Shown here one piece after another: positions 7,362 to 16,148 of a stretch of DNA of 64,000 bases. The stretch covers positions 395,745 through 459,744 of the forward strand of contig NZ_PUDR01000002.1 in NCBI RefSeq assembly GCF_003012935.1. Reading direction: 5' to 3'. The translations under genes were made by a program, and so were the position numbers. Every line of letters starts with the position of its first letter. Position 1 is the stretch's first letter. Under the pieces are notes generated by a model that saw nothing but the letters and a program-made list of their open reading frames with translations, did not search any database and was not told the origin of the DNA. This stretch comes from Pannonibacter carbonis (GTDB lineage: Bacteria; Pseudomonadota; Alphaproteobacteria; Rhizobiales; Stappiaceae).

Positions 7362-8273
7362 ATGAAGACACTTGACCCGGGTCTGGCCGCCCATCTGGCG
7401 GGCAGGATGACGAGCTTTTGCGCGGTGTGGATCCTGACCCGCAGCGACGGGCAGCGGCTGGGTTTTACCGACCATGACCGCAGCCTGACGGTGGACGGGG
7501 TCGTCTGCCATCCGGCGCGCGGCATGGAGGCAAGCGCCGACACGTGCGGGCCGGGACTGGCGGCGGGCGGCGGTGAGGTGTCGGGCGCGCTCGACACGGA
7601 CGGGCCGGTGCCGCTGGACGGCTTTGCCGAGGCGGACCTGGAGGCCGGGCGCTGGGACGGGGCGGAGGTGGCGGTCCATCTCGTCAACTGGGCCCAACCG
7701 GCTGAGGCGGTGCTGCTGCGCCGTGCGGTCATCGGCGAGGTGACGCGGGCCGGCCGCAGTTTCCGCGCCGAGCTGCGCGGGCTCGGCCATCTGCTGGAGG
7801 CGCGGCGCGGCCGGGTGTTTGCCAGCCGCTGCGATGCTGATCTGGGCGACACGCGCTGCGGCATTGCGCTGACCGATCCGCGCTATCGGGCAGTGGCCAC
7901 GGTGAGCGGGGCGGCGGATGCGCGCGAGCTGACGGTGACGGGCCTCATCGGCTTTGACGCCGGATGGTTCGACGGCGGGCGATTTGTCGTCCTGAACGGG
8001 CCGCTGACGGGCTTTGCCGGCGAGATCGCCCGGCATGCGAGGAGCGGGTCGGCGGCGACGCTGTCGCTGTGGCTAACCGCGCCGCAGCCCATCGGGGCGG
8101 GCACACAGATCGAGCTGACAGCCGGCTGCGACAAGCGTTTTGCCACCTGCCGGGCGAAATTCGCCAATGCGGTCAATTTCCGCGGTTTCCCGCACATGCC
8201 GGGAACCGACTTCGTGCTGGCCTATCCGGGGCGCAACACCGGAGAGAACGATGGAGGCGCACTTGTCGGCTGA
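7362..8273 (+). CDS. GTA baseplate hub protein, DUF2163 (g13-like)
   Basis: 303 residues from ATG 7362; an ATG at 7338 is in frame but the family normally begins MKxL. Signatures are AVWILTRSDGQRLGFTDHD, LRGLGHLLEARRGRV and the C-terminal cysteine motif GCDKRFATCRAKFANAVNF (Cys pattern of the iron-sulphur or metal-binding hub domain in GTA gp13). It forms the baseplate hub. Its 3' end overlaps g14 by 23 bases. Confidence 0.92.
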   Translation: MKTLDPGLAAHLAGRMTSFCAVWILTRSDGQRLGFTDHDRSLTVDGVVCHPARGMEASADTCGPGLAAGGGEVSGALDTDGPVPLDGFAEADLEAGRWDGAEVAVHLVNWAQPAEAVLLRRAVIGEVTRAGRSFRAELRGLGHLLEARRGRVFASRCDADLGDTRCGIALTDPRYRAVATVSGAADARELTVTGLIGFDAGWFDGGRFVVLNGPLTGFAGEIARHARSGSAATLSLWLTAPQPIGAGTQIELTAGCDKRFATCRAKFANAVNFRGFPHMPGTDFVLAYPGRNTGENDGGALVG

Positions 8274-8727
8274 ACCCCTCGACCGGCGGGTGCTGCTGGC
8301 GGCGGCGCGGCGCTGGATCGGCACGCCTTACCGGCATCAGGCGAGCCTGAAGGGCGCCGGGTGCGACTGTCTCGGCCTCATACGCGGGCTGTGGCGGGAA
8401 CATCTCGGCGACGAGCCCGAGCCGCTGCCGCCCTATGCGCCCGACTGGGCCGAGGCGGCGGACGGTCCGGAGGCCGAAACGCTACTGGCGGCGGCAGAGC
8501 GCTGGCTGGTGCCGGTGTCCCTCGACCAGCGTCAGCCCGGCGACGTGCTTCTGTTCCGCTGGCGCGACGGGGCGCCGGTCAAGCATGCCGGGATTCTGTC
8601 GACCGGCGAGCAGCTGATCCACGCCTATGAGCGCGTCGGCGTCATCGAATGCCCGCTCGGCACCGCCTGGGCGCGGCGCATCACCCATGTGTTTTCCTTT
8701 CCCGGAGCCCTGCCATGGCAACCTTGA
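8251..8727 (+). CDS. GTA NlpC/P60-type cell-wall peptidase (g14-like)
   Basis: 158 residues from ATG 8251, with GGAGA just upstream and the start inside the end of g13. The peptidase triad is visible: Cys40 in GCDCLGL, His112 in VKHAGI and His124. Known role of GTA gp14: a tail-tip enzyme that cleaves murein peptides so the particle can cross the wall of the recipient. Its end overlaps the g15 start by 13 bases. Confidence 0.93.
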   Translation: MEAHLSAEPLDRRVLLAAARRWIGTPYRHQASLKGAGCDCLGLIRGLWREHLGDEPEPLPPYAPDWAEAADGPEAETLLAAAERWLVPVSLDQRQPGDVLLFRWRDGAPVKHAGILSTGEQLIHAYERVGVIECPLGTAWARRITHVFSFPGALPWQP

Positions 8728-11700
8728 TCCTTGCGGCCGCCGGACAGGCGCTGGGCGGCCTTGTCGGCGCGGCCGGGCTTGGCGGCATTCTCGGCAAGGC
8801 CGCCGGGGCAGTGGCCGGAAACCTTCTCGACCAGTCGCTGTTTGGCGGCGGGCGCACGGTCGACCGGGGCCGGCTGGCCGACCTGTCGGTGCAGGCCTCG
8901 ACCGAGGGCGCGCCGATCCCCTTCGTCTATGGCCGGGCGCGGCTGGCGGGGCAGGTGATCTGGGCGACGCGCTTTGAGGAAGTGGTGAGCGAGGAAAGCG
9001 CCGGCGGCAAGGGCGGCGGGCCGAAGCTCCGCAATTACAGCTATTTCGCCAATTTTGCTGTTGCCCTGTGCGAGGGCCCGATTGCCCGGGTCGGCCGGAT
9101 CTGGGCCGATGGCAAGCTGATCGACCGCAGCGCGATCACGCACCGGGTCTATCCGGGCAGCCCGGACCAGGGCGTTGATCCCCTCATCGCGGCGGTGCAG
9201 GGGGCTGCTCCCGCCTATCGCGACACGGCGCATGTGGTGTTCGAGCGGCTGCCGCTGGAGCCCTTCGGCAACCGTCTGCCGCAGCTGACCTTCGAGGTGG
9301 TGCGGGTCGTGGACCGGCTGGAGCGGCAGATCCGCGCCGTGACCCTGATCCCCGGCGCAGGCGAGTTCGTCTATGCGCCGGTGCCGGTGACAGACACCCC
9401 GCGGCCGGGCGAGACGCGCAGCGTCAACCGCCACACCAAGCTGGCCGCGACCGACTGGACGGCGGCGCTGGACGAGCTGCAGGACCTGTGCCCGGCGCTG
9501 GAAAGCGTGGCGCTGGTGGTGGCCTGGTTCGGCTCTGACCTTCGGGCTGGCCAGTGCCAGATCCGGCCCAAGGTGGAGGGGGCAGGCCGGCAGACAAGCG
9601 GCATGACCTGGACCGTGGGGCCGGTGACGCGCGAGGAGGCGGAGGTCGTGTCGCAGCTGGATGGGCGCCCGGCCTATGGCGGCACGCCCTGCGATGCCTC
9701 GGTGCTGGCCGCGATCCGTGACCTGAAGGCGCGGGGGCTGCGGGTGGTGCTCTATCCCTTCATCCTGATGGACATTCCGCCGGACAACAGCCTGCCTGAT
9801 CCCTATGGCGGGGCGCGGCAGGCCGCCTTTCCCTGGCGCGGGCGCATCCGTCCGGGGGCAGCGCTTGCGACCGATGTGGCCACCTTCACCGGCACGGCTG
9901 CGCCTGCAGATTTCTCGCGGGCGGGCGATGTGATTGGCTATGCCGGCCCGGACGAGTGGTCCTACCGGCGGTTTGTCCTGCATCACGCGCATCTGGCGGA
10001 AGCGGCCGGCGGGGTGGATGCCTTCCTGATCGGCTCCGAGATGCGCGGGCTGACGCTCGCCCATGCAGGCGGCGGCAGCTATCCCTTCGTTACGGCGCTG
10101 AAAAACCTCGCGACGGCCGTGCGGACCGTGCTGCGGCCGCAGACGCGGGTGTCCTATGCGGCGGACTGGTCGGAATATGGCGCGCATCAGCCGGCAGGCG
10201 GCGAGCTGCGCTTTCCGCTCGATCCGCTCTGGGCCGATCCGGCGATCAGTTTTGTTGCGATCGACAATTACATGCCGCTGAGCGATGCGCGCGCCCGGGA
10301 GACGGGCGACCCGCTGGATGTGGCGGCCCTGCGCGGCGCGATCCGGGGCGGGGAGTATTTCGACTGGTTCTACGCCAGCGATGCGGATCGGGCGGCGGGG
10401 GTGCGGTCGCCGATCACCGACGGGGCCTATGGCAAGCCGTTCGTCTTCCGCGCCAAGGACCTGAAGGGCTGGTGGGAGACCCCGCATGTGGAGCGCATCG
10501 GCGGGGTGGAGACCGGGCCGGCGACGGCCTGGGTGCCACGGTCCAAGCCGATCTGGTTCACGGAACTGGGCGTGCCGGCCATCGACAAGGGTGCGAACCA
10601 GCCGAATGTCTTCGTCGACCCGAAGTCCTCGGAATCCGCGCTGCCCTACTTCTCCGGTGGCGGGCGGGACGATGCGGTGCAGCGGCGGGCGCTGGAAGCC
10701 TCGCTGAGCTTCTGGGACGACCGGCATCCGGACTGGCCGATGGGCGACAATCCCCTGTCGCCGCTCTATGGCGGGCGCATGGTGGACGGCGGCAACCTGC
10801 ATGTCTGGACATGGGATGCGCGGCCGTTTCCTGCCTTTCCGCTCTATGGCGAGGTCTGGTCGGACGGGGGCAACTGGGAGGTTGGCCACTGGCTGAACGG
10901 GCGCCTCGGCGGGGCGAGCCTCAACGCGGTGATCCGCGCGATCCTGGCCGATTTCGGCGTCCCGGACGGGCGGGTACGGGTTGAAGGACTGGCCGAGGTC
11001 ATCGACGGACTGACGCTGGCCGGGCCGCTGACGGCGCGCGAGGCCATCGAGCCGCTGCTGGAGGCCTTCGGCGGGCGGGCGCTGGACCGGGGCAGCGAAC
11101 TGGTTCTGACCGGGGCGCAGACGGGAGCAGCATTTGCCCTCACCGGTGAGGATCTGGTGGAGAGCGAGCCGGAGGCGGCCCTGCTGACCCGGGTGCGCGG
11201 ACAGGCGGGCGAATTGCCGGCGGAGGTGCGCATCGCGGGCGAGGACATCCAGCGCGACCATCGCCGGCAGATCGTCGCGAGCCGGCGTCTGGAAGGCGGC
11301 AGCCGGCACGTGCTGACGCTGGACCCGGGCGTGGCGGTGCCGGTGGCGCTGCTGGAACGGGCGGCGGAAGCACGGCTGCACCGCAGCTGGGCGGAGCGGG
11401 AGCGGGTGGAATTCCTGTTGCCGATAAGCCACGTGGCGCTGGAGGTTGGCGATGTGGTGGAGCTGGCGGCAACGCCCGACCAGAGCTTCTCGCCGCCGCT
11501 GAAGATGACCATCGCCGCGATCGAGGACAGTCTTGTTCGCCGGATCGAGGCGGTGCGCAGCGAACCGGCAGCAGCCCTTGCAAGGGCGCCCACGCCGCGC
11601 GCGGACCCCTGGCGGAGCACCGATCCGGGGCCGGCGCAGGCCGTGTTCCTTGACCTGCCGCTGCTGGAGGAGCGGGGCGCGGCCTTTGCGCCGCATCTGG

Positions 11701-12566
11701 CCGCGCAGGCACGGCCCTGGCCGGGCAGTCTGGCTGTCCTGCGCCAGCGGCCGGGCGGGGCAGGCTTTGCCGAGATCGCCCGCATCGAGCGGCCGGCCAC
11801 CATCGGACGGCTGGTGATACCGCTGGAGGCCGGGCCGTTGTGGCGCTGGGACCGGCAGAACCGGCCGGAGCTGGAGCTGTTCTCCGGTCACCTGCAGAGC
11901 CTGTCGGAGACGGCTGTGCTGGCCGGGGACAATGCGCTCGCACTGCGCAGCCGGACGGGCGGTTTCGAGCTGTTGCAGTTCCGGCAGGCGGATCTGGTGG
12001 GCGAGCGGCGCTATCGGTTGACAAGCCTGTTGCGCGGACAGAAGGGCACGGAAGCCGAGGCGCTGGCAGGTGCCGATGCCGGAGCCGAGTTGGTACTCAT
12101 GGATGCGAGCCTGGTGGCGCTGCCGCTGGAGGCGGACCAGCGCGGGCAGGCGCTGTCCTACCGGCTGTTGCCACCCGGCGTGGCGCTCGATTCGGCCGCG
12201 CGCACCGACTTCACTGCCGCCGGCCTGGGCCGCGCGGCGCTGCCCTTCGCCCCGGTCCATCTGACGGCCCGGCGCGAGGCGGGCGGGGTGCGGTTTGGCT
12301 GGATCCGGCGCAGCCGCATCGGCGGCGACGGGTGGGAGGCGGCGGAGGTGCCCGTTGGCGAGACACGGGAAGCCTACCGGCTGCAGCTCTTCTCCGGCGC
12401 GGCTGTCCGGCACGATGTGACCGTCGAGGCCCCCGGTTACCTCTATCCAGCGACGCAGGAGCTGGCCGATTTCGGCGCGCTGCAGACGGTATTCACGGCC
12501 GAGGTGGCGCAACTGTCCGATCTGGCCGGACCCGGCCTCACCCTGAAGGAGATCCTCCATGTCTGA
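8715..12566 (+). CDS. GTA host specificity / megatron tail fibre-hub protein (g15-like)
   Basis: 1283 residues from ATG 8715 with GGAG upstream. Parts in order: Ala/Gly-rich hydrophobic N-terminus (about 1-45), baseplate hub region with IPFVYGRARLAGQVIWATRF, a central TIM-barrel-like glycosidase region (about 340-620) with GSEMRGLT, YAADWSEYG and WFTELGVPAIDKG, then beta-rich repeats to the C-terminus. This matches the GTA_TIM plus phage tail 3 architecture and the about 1300-residue length of the Rhodobacter protein. It forms the central hub and fibre that contact the recipient. The stop overlaps the next ATG. Confidence 0.95.
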   Translation: MATLILAAAGQALGGLVGAAGLGGILGKAAGAVAGNLLDQSLFGGGRTVDRGRLADLSVQASTEGAPIPFVYGRARLAGQVIWATRFEEVVSEESAGGKGGGPKLRNYSYFANFAVALCEGPIARVGRIWADGKLIDRSAITHRVYPGSPDQGVDPLIAAVQGAAPAYRDTAHVVFERLPLEPFGNRLPQLTFEVVRVVDRLERQIRAVTLIPGAGEFVYAPVPVTDTPRPGETRSVNRHTKLAATDWTAALDELQDLCPALESVALVVAWFGSDLRAGQCQIRPKVEGAGRQTSGMTWTVGPVTREEAEVVSQLDGRPAYGGTPCDASVLAAIRDLKARGLRVVLYPFILMDIPPDNSLPDPYGGARQAAFPWRGRIRPGAALATDVATFTGTAAPADFSRAGDVIGYAGPDEWSYRRFVLHHAHLAEAAGGVDAFLIGSEMRGLTLAHAGGGSYPFVTALKNLATAVRTVLRPQTRVSYAADWSEYGAHQPAGGELRFPLDPLWADPAISFVAIDNYMPLSDARARETGDPLDVAALRGAIRGGEYFDWFYASDADRAAGVRSPITDGAYGKPFVFRAKDLKGWWETPHVERIGGVETGPATAWVPRSKPIWFTELGVPAIDKGANQPNVFVDPKSSESALPYFSGGGRDDAVQRRALEASLSFWDDRHPDWPMGDNPLSPLYGGRMVDGGNLHVWTWDARPFPAFPLYGEVWSDGGNWEVGHWLNGRLGGASLNAVIRAILADFGVPDGRVRVEGLAEVIDGLTLAGPLTAREAIEPLLEAFGGRALDRGSELVLTGAQTGAAFALTGEDLVESEPEAALLTRVRGQAGELPAEVRIAGEDIQRDHRRQIVASRRLEGGSRHVLTLDPGVAVPVALLERAAEARLHRSWAERERVEFLLPISHVALEVGDVVELAATPDQSFSPPLKMTIAAIEDSLVRRIEAVRSEPAAALARAPTPRADPWRSTDPGPAQAVFLDLPLLEERGAAFAPHLAAQARPWPGSLAVLRQRPGGAGFAEIARIERPATIGRLVIPLEAGPLWRWDRQNRPELELFSGHLQSLSETAVLAGDNALALRSRTGGFELLQFRQADLVGERRYRLTSLLRGQKGTEAEALAGADAGAELVLMDASLVALPLEADQRGQALSYRLLPPGVALDSAARTDFTAAGLGRAALPFAPVHLTARREAGGVRFGWIRRSRIGGDGWEAAEVPVGETREAYRLQLFSGAAVRHDVTVEAPGYLYPATQELADFGALQTVFTAEVAQLSDLAGPGLTLKEILHV

Positions 12567-13284
12567 AACCGTCCGGTTGCGCCTGCCGCTGATCGCGGCC
12601 GCGCAGGCGCAGAAGCATGTCACCCACAACGAGGCGCTGGCCCGGCTGGACACGCTGGCGCATCTGTATCTCCTCACCCGAACCGGCACCCCGCCGGGCT
12701 CACCGCTCATCGGCGACTGCCATCTGGTGACGACGCCGGCGAGCGGCGCCTTTGCGGGCAAGGGGGACCATGTTGCCGAATGGACCGGCGCGGACTGGGT
12801 CTTCCATCCGCCGGTGACTGGGCTGGTTGCCTATCTGGCCAGCGCGGGAACGCTGGTGGTGCGGACCGCGGCCGGCTGGCGTGACTATGGCGGACTGCTG
12901 TCGCCATCGGCCGTGCTGTCGCGTTCGGCCGGCGGGGCGACGACGGGACTGGCGACGCTGGAGGCAACACTGTCGGGCCTCAGCGGAGCCTTCGTCGAGG
13001 CCACGGGGCTCATTCCCAACCGGGCTGTCGTCTTCGGCGTGTCGACGCGCACGCTCACAAGCATCACCGGTGCTGCGTCCTACGACTGCGGGCTTGCCGC
13101 CGAGCGCAGCAAGTTCGGCGGTACGCTCGGGAGCGCGGCCGGGTCCAGCAATGCGGGTGTCATCGGACCGACGGCCTTCTATGCGGCAACCGCCGTCCGG
13201 CTCAGCGCCAATGGCGGCAATTTCACCGGAGGCAGCGTGCGCATTGCGGTGCATTGCCTGTTGCCGGGGGTTCCCGATGCGTGA
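12559..13284 (+). CDS. DUF2793 domain protein, probable tail fibre accessory
   Basis: 241 residues. The N-terminal 110 residues are a clear DUF2793 domain, with LPLIAAAQAQKHVTHNEAL and LIGDCHLVTTPASGAFAG, seen in prophage and GTA tail regions. The C-terminal part (about 140-241) is a beta-rich region with IPNRAVVFGVSTRTL and ending in VRIAVHCLLPG, likely a receptor-contact or carbohydrate-type module. The ATG overlaps the g15 stop, so it is translated with the tail tip. Its exact role is inferred. Confidence 0.85.
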   Translation: MSETVRLRLPLIAAAQAQKHVTHNEALARLDTLAHLYLLTRTGTPPGSPLIGDCHLVTTPASGAFAGKGDHVAEWTGADWVFHPPVTGLVAYLASAGTLVVRTAAGWRDYGGLLSPSAVLSRSAGGATTGLATLEATLSGLSGAFVEATGLIPNRAVVFGVSTRTLTSITGAASYDCGLAAERSKFGGTLGSAAGSSNAGVIGPTAFYAATAVRLSANGGNFTGGSVRIAVHCLLPGVPDA

Positions 13285-13315
13285 GCGGCGCAAACTCCAG
13301 GAAGGGAGCAGACGC

Positions 13316-14230
13316 ATGGATGTCAGTCCGCAGGGGCTTGCCTTCATTGCCCGGCACGAAGGCTTTGTCGGCCGGGCCTATCTTGACCCGGCCGGGGTGC
13401 CGACCATCGGCTATGGCTTCACCGAAGGCTCGCGCGTGTTCCGCAGCTGGTGGCAGGCGCAAGGCCATGCCGGCCTGGCGCCGGGCCAGACCATCGATCC
13501 GATTGCGGCGCTGACGCTGCTGCGCAAGCTGCTGGATCACGAATATGGGCCAATGGTCACAGCAGCGCTTGGCGCCTTGCCGCAGCCTGTCTTCGATGCG
13601 GTGGTGTCCGTTGTCTACAATCTCGGGCCGAGGGCATTGGGCTGGCGCTGGGCCAAGGCGCTGAAGGCGGGTGACCTTGGCCGGGCTGCCGAACTGCTGG
13701 CACGCACGGGGACGAAGGCGGGCGGGCGGGTTCTGCCGGGGCTGGTCACGCGCCGCAGGGACGAGGCGGAGCTGATCCAGGACGGCACCTATGGCTTTGC
13801 GCCCGATACGCCGGCGCAAACGGATCCTGACGTGAAGATCGCCCAAGGCCATCTGCGGCTGCTTGGCTATCGACCGGGCCCCGTCGATGGGATCGAGGGC
13901 CCGCGGACGCGGCTGGCGACGCTGCGGTTTCAGTCCGACCATCCGCCGCTTGCCCCGGATGGCACGCTGGGACCTGCCACGCGCGCGACGCTCGCCCGCA
14001 CTGTTGCCGCGCGCAAGGGGCTTGCCGGATGCAGCGCGGGCGGGGCGGTGGCTGCTGGCAGCGCTGCAGCTCACGGCCATGCGCTGTGGACCTGTCTGCT
14101 GATTGCCGGCGGCGTGCTGGCGCTGGCCGGACTTGGCTTTCTGGCCTGGCACTATCGCGGGCGCATCGCTCTCGAACTCGCGCGGTGGCGCGGGGAAACC
14201 GTTCAATCACAACAGGAGAAGCTGTCATGA
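13316..14230 (+). CDS. Endolysin: T4-lysozyme-type (GH24) with peptidoglycan-binding domain and C-terminal membrane segment
   Basis: 304 residues from ATG 13316 with GAAGGGAG upstream. The lysozyme domain (1-155) keeps the T4-type catalytic spacing exactly: Glu15 in RHEGF, Asp24 in YLDPAG and Thr30 in TIGYG. A peptidoglycan-binding domain follows (about 165-225, LRLLGYRPGPVDGIEGP), then a transmembrane segment (about 250-275, LLIAGGVLALAGLGFLAW) and a basic tail. It cleaves the glycan backbone to release particles. No N-terminal signal is seen, so access needs a holin or the C-terminal anchor. Its stop overlaps the next ATG. Confidence 0.9.
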   Translation: MDVSPQGLAFIARHEGFVGRAYLDPAGVPTIGYGFTEGSRVFRSWWQAQGHAGLAPGQTIDPIAALTLLRKLLDHEYGPMVTAALGALPQPVFDAVVSVVYNLGPRALGWRWAKALKAGDLGRAAELLARTGTKAGGRVLPGLVTRRRDEAELIQDGTYGFAPDTPAQTDPDVKIAQGHLRLLGYRPGPVDGIEGPRTRLATLRFQSDHPPLAPDGTLGPATRATLARTVAARKGLAGCSAGGAVAAGSAAAHGHALWTCLLIAGGVLALAGLGFLAWHYRGRIALELARWRGETVQSQQEKLS

Positions 14231-14439
14231 GTGGATGGAAGACACTGATGTTCAATGGTGGGCTGGGACTGGCGGTTCTGGTTGGCCAGGTGCTGGACCA
14301 GCTCTCGGTCGTGGACTGGGATGCCGTGCTGCCGCCGGAATGGGGGCCGGTCGCGCTTGTCATTGTCGGTGTGGTCAATGTCCTGCTTCGGCATGTGACC
14401 ACGGGACCCGCCGGATGGCGCGGTCAGGTTTCCGAGTGA
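14227..14439 (+). CDS. Small holin-like membrane protein
   Basis: 70 residues, ATG overlapping the endolysin stop. Two hydrophobic stretches are visible, MFNGGLGLAVLVGQVLDQL and PVALVIVGVVNVLL, separated by WDAVLPPEWG, with a positively charged end. Size, topology and coupling to the endolysin suggest a holin that permeabilises the inner membrane. I cannot name its holin family. It is the last gene of the GTA run. Confidence 0.7.
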   Translation: MSGWKTLMFNGGLGLAVLVGQVLDQLSVVDWDAVLPPEWGPVALVIVGVVNVLLRHVTTGPAGWRGQVSE

Positions 14440-14464
14440 GCGAAAATCGACAGGCGCTGAATGG

Positions 14465-14488
14465 CTCCTGACAGAAGGCTGTCAGGAG
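14465..14488 (+). terminator. Hairpin at the end of the GTA cluster
   Basis: A perfect 10-bp stem (CTCCTGACAG / CTGTCAGGAG) with an AAGG loop begins 26 bases after the holin stop. A G-run rather than a T-run follows, and a C-rich stretch at about 14512-14526 can pair with that G-run as an alternative stem. It likely ends or protects the GTA transcript, though it is not a textbook intrinsic terminator. Confidence 0.6.
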
Positions 14489-14537
14489 GGGGGAGATAGG
14501 GTTCAGCCGTTCCTTCCCCCTCCTGATGGAGACTGAC

Positions 14538-14936
14538 ATGAGCGCATCCACCACTTCCGCCCCCCGCAACAGCGTCGTCTGGTTCGAGATCCCGGTTCCT
14601 GATCTCGACAAGGCCGTTGCCTTCTACAATGACGTGCTGCAGGTCCAGCTGATCCGCGAGAACATGGACGGCATGGAAATGGCCAAGTTCCCGGTCGCGG
14701 ATGAAATGAACATGCCCTCCGGTCATCTGTCTCTTGGCACGCCGGCTCCGGCAGGCCAGGGTGGCGTGATCCATCTGCTGTGCCCGGACGCGCTGGAAGA
14801 CGGCATGGAACGGCTGGCCAAGGCAGGTGGAAAGGTGTTGTCCGATCCGATCAGCATTCCGTTCGGACGTTTCACCTATTGTCAGGATCCGTTCGGCAAT
14901 GGCATTGGGCTCTATGTCGAGACCGGCACGAGGTAA
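14538..14936 (+). CDS. VOC (glyoxalase/bleomycin resistance) family protein
   Basis: 132 residues from ATG 14538, chosen over 14526 because GGAGA precedes it at normal spacing. A single VOC unit with WFEIPVPDLDKAVAFYNDVL at the N-terminus and the ending FTYCQDPFGNGIGLY. Such proteins are dimeric metal-dependent lyases, dioxygenases or binding proteins; the substrate cannot be told. The WYL-domain regulator starts seven bases after it, so the two form an operon. Confidence 0.88.
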   Translation: MSASTTSAPRNSVVWFEIPVPDLDKAVAFYNDVLQVQLIRENMDGMEMAKFPVADEMNMPSGHLSLGTPAPAGQGGVIHLLCPDALEDGMERLAKAGGKVLSDPISIPFGRFTYCQDPFGNGIGLYVETGTR

Positions 14937-14942
14937 GACCAC

Positions 14943-15638
14943 ATGCGCCGCGCGGATCGCCTGTTCCAGATCGTCCAGCACCTGCGCGGCGGGCGGCTGG
15001 TGCGTGCGGCGCAACTGGCCGAATGGCTGGAAGTGTCCGAGCGCACCATCTATCGCGACATTGCGGATCTTCAGGCGTCGGGCGTCCCCGTTGAGGGGGC
15101 GGCCGGCGTCGGCTATGTCATGCGCTCCGGCTTCGACCTGCCGCCTTTGATGTTCACCCGCGACGAGATTGTGGCGCTGGTGGCCGGCGCAAGGCTGGTC
15201 AGTGCCTGGGGCGGCGCAGCCATGGCACGGGCGGCGGCAGAAGCCCTGATCAAGATCGAGGCGGTCTTGCCGGAAAAGATCGCCTCCCGGCCCGGCGGTA
15301 TCCAGATCCATGCGGTGGCGCCGGAGATGACTGCCGAGGTCCGGGCGCATCTCGATGTCATCGAAGGAGCGGTCGACCGGCGCGAGCGGCTCGACCTTGC
15401 CTATCGGGATGGCGAGGGCGCTGCGAGCAGCCGGATCGTACGGCCATTGGGCCTGTGGTTCTGGGGCAAGGTCTGGACGCTGGTTGCCTGGTGCGAATTG
15501 CGGCAGGACTTCCGGATGTTCCGGATCGACCGGATTGCAGGTCTTGAAGCAACCGGCGAGACATTCCGGCTGGAACGTGGCCGGACCCTGGCTGATTTCT
15601 ACCGGATGATCGAGCACGTCGGCCCATCCGGCCGCTGA
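14943..15638 (+). CDS. YafY-type transcriptional regulator (HTH_11 + WYL domain)
   Basis: 231 residues. N-terminal winged helix (1-60, RRADRLFQIVQHLRGGRLV then SERTIYRDIADLQASG), followed by a WYL ligand-sensing domain (about 140-225) with PLGLWFWGKVWTLVAWCELR and FRMFRIDRI. Known WYL regulators bind nucleic acid or small ligands through this domain. Placed seven bases after the VOC gene, which is the likely target operon; the ligand is unknown. Confidence 0.92.
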   Translation: MRRADRLFQIVQHLRGGRLVRAAQLAEWLEVSERTIYRDIADLQASGVPVEGAAGVGYVMRSGFDLPPLMFTRDEIVALVAGARLVSAWGGAAMARAAAEALIKIEAVLPEKIASRPGGIQIHAVAPEMTAEVRAHLDVIEGAVDRRERLDLAYRDGEGAASSRIVRPLGLWFWGKVWTLVAWCELRQDFRMFRIDRIAGLEATGETFRLERGRTLADFYRMIEHVGPSGR

Positions 15639-15724
15639 GGAAGGCCGGGACTGTTCATGTCCCATTCAGGCGCCAGGGCCTAAGTCTGTCGGCAAGTTCA
15701 AACACGCCAGTCCGGGACCTGACC

Positions 15725-15979
15725 ATGATGCGCCTTTTCCTCGTTCTTGCCCTTGTTGTTGCCAGCGGCTTTTCGGCCAACGCGGCTTGCTTGTCTCAGT
15801 CGGAAGCACAGCAAGTGGTTGCAAGTGGCAACGCTCAGTCGCTTGGCAGTGTTGCGGCAAGCGTCCAGGGGGAAATAGTCCGGGCGCAGCTGTGCGAAGA
15901 AGGGGGGCGGTATGTCTACCAGCTCTCCGTGCTGAAAAATGGCCAGGTCACAACGGTGGTTGTCGACGCCAGCCGCTGA
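15725..15979 (+). CDS. feuN: Small exported PepSY-like protein, candidate FeuN (modulator of the downstream kinase)
   Basis: 84 residues: a signal peptide (MMRLFLVLALVVASGFSANA, cut after about residue 20) then a short domain ending VYQLSVLKNGQVTTVVVDA, which resembles a PepSY unit. It lies directly before a response regulator and kinase closely resembling FeuP and FeuQ. In Sinorhizobium meliloti a small periplasmic protein in this same position, FeuN, restrains FeuQ. Size, export signal and position fit FeuN; the name is inference from context. Confidence 0.65.
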   Translation: MMRLFLVLALVVASGFSANAACLSQSEAQQVVASGNAQSLGSVAASVQGEIVRAQLCEEGGRYVYQLSVLKNGQVTTVVVDASR

Positions 15980-16148
15980 ATTTTGCCATGATCGCGCGCA
16001 AAACAGCAATGTGAGTCGATTTGCCAGGGCTTTTGTGGCGAGAGCGGAACCGCAGAATTTTTTCTGTCGGTTTGTTTTCGTGCAAGTCCGGCCGCAAGAC
16101 TGATCCCCATTTTTTGCTGGAGTTGCTCTGGCCAACCTGGATTTTTCC

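Noticed and set aside
8625..12761. A 1378-residue open frame on the minus strand under g15.
   Set aside because: It is the mirror of a GC-rich coding gene; its product is rich in Arg, Pro, His and Gln with no domain, and g15 on the plus strand has clear family features.
1..14488. Reading the cluster as an ordinary prophage.
   Set aside because: Gene set and order match gene transfer agents, the tape measure is very short, and no integrase, repressor or replication gene is seen in the window; the left end is missing, so this is kept open as a test in the findings.
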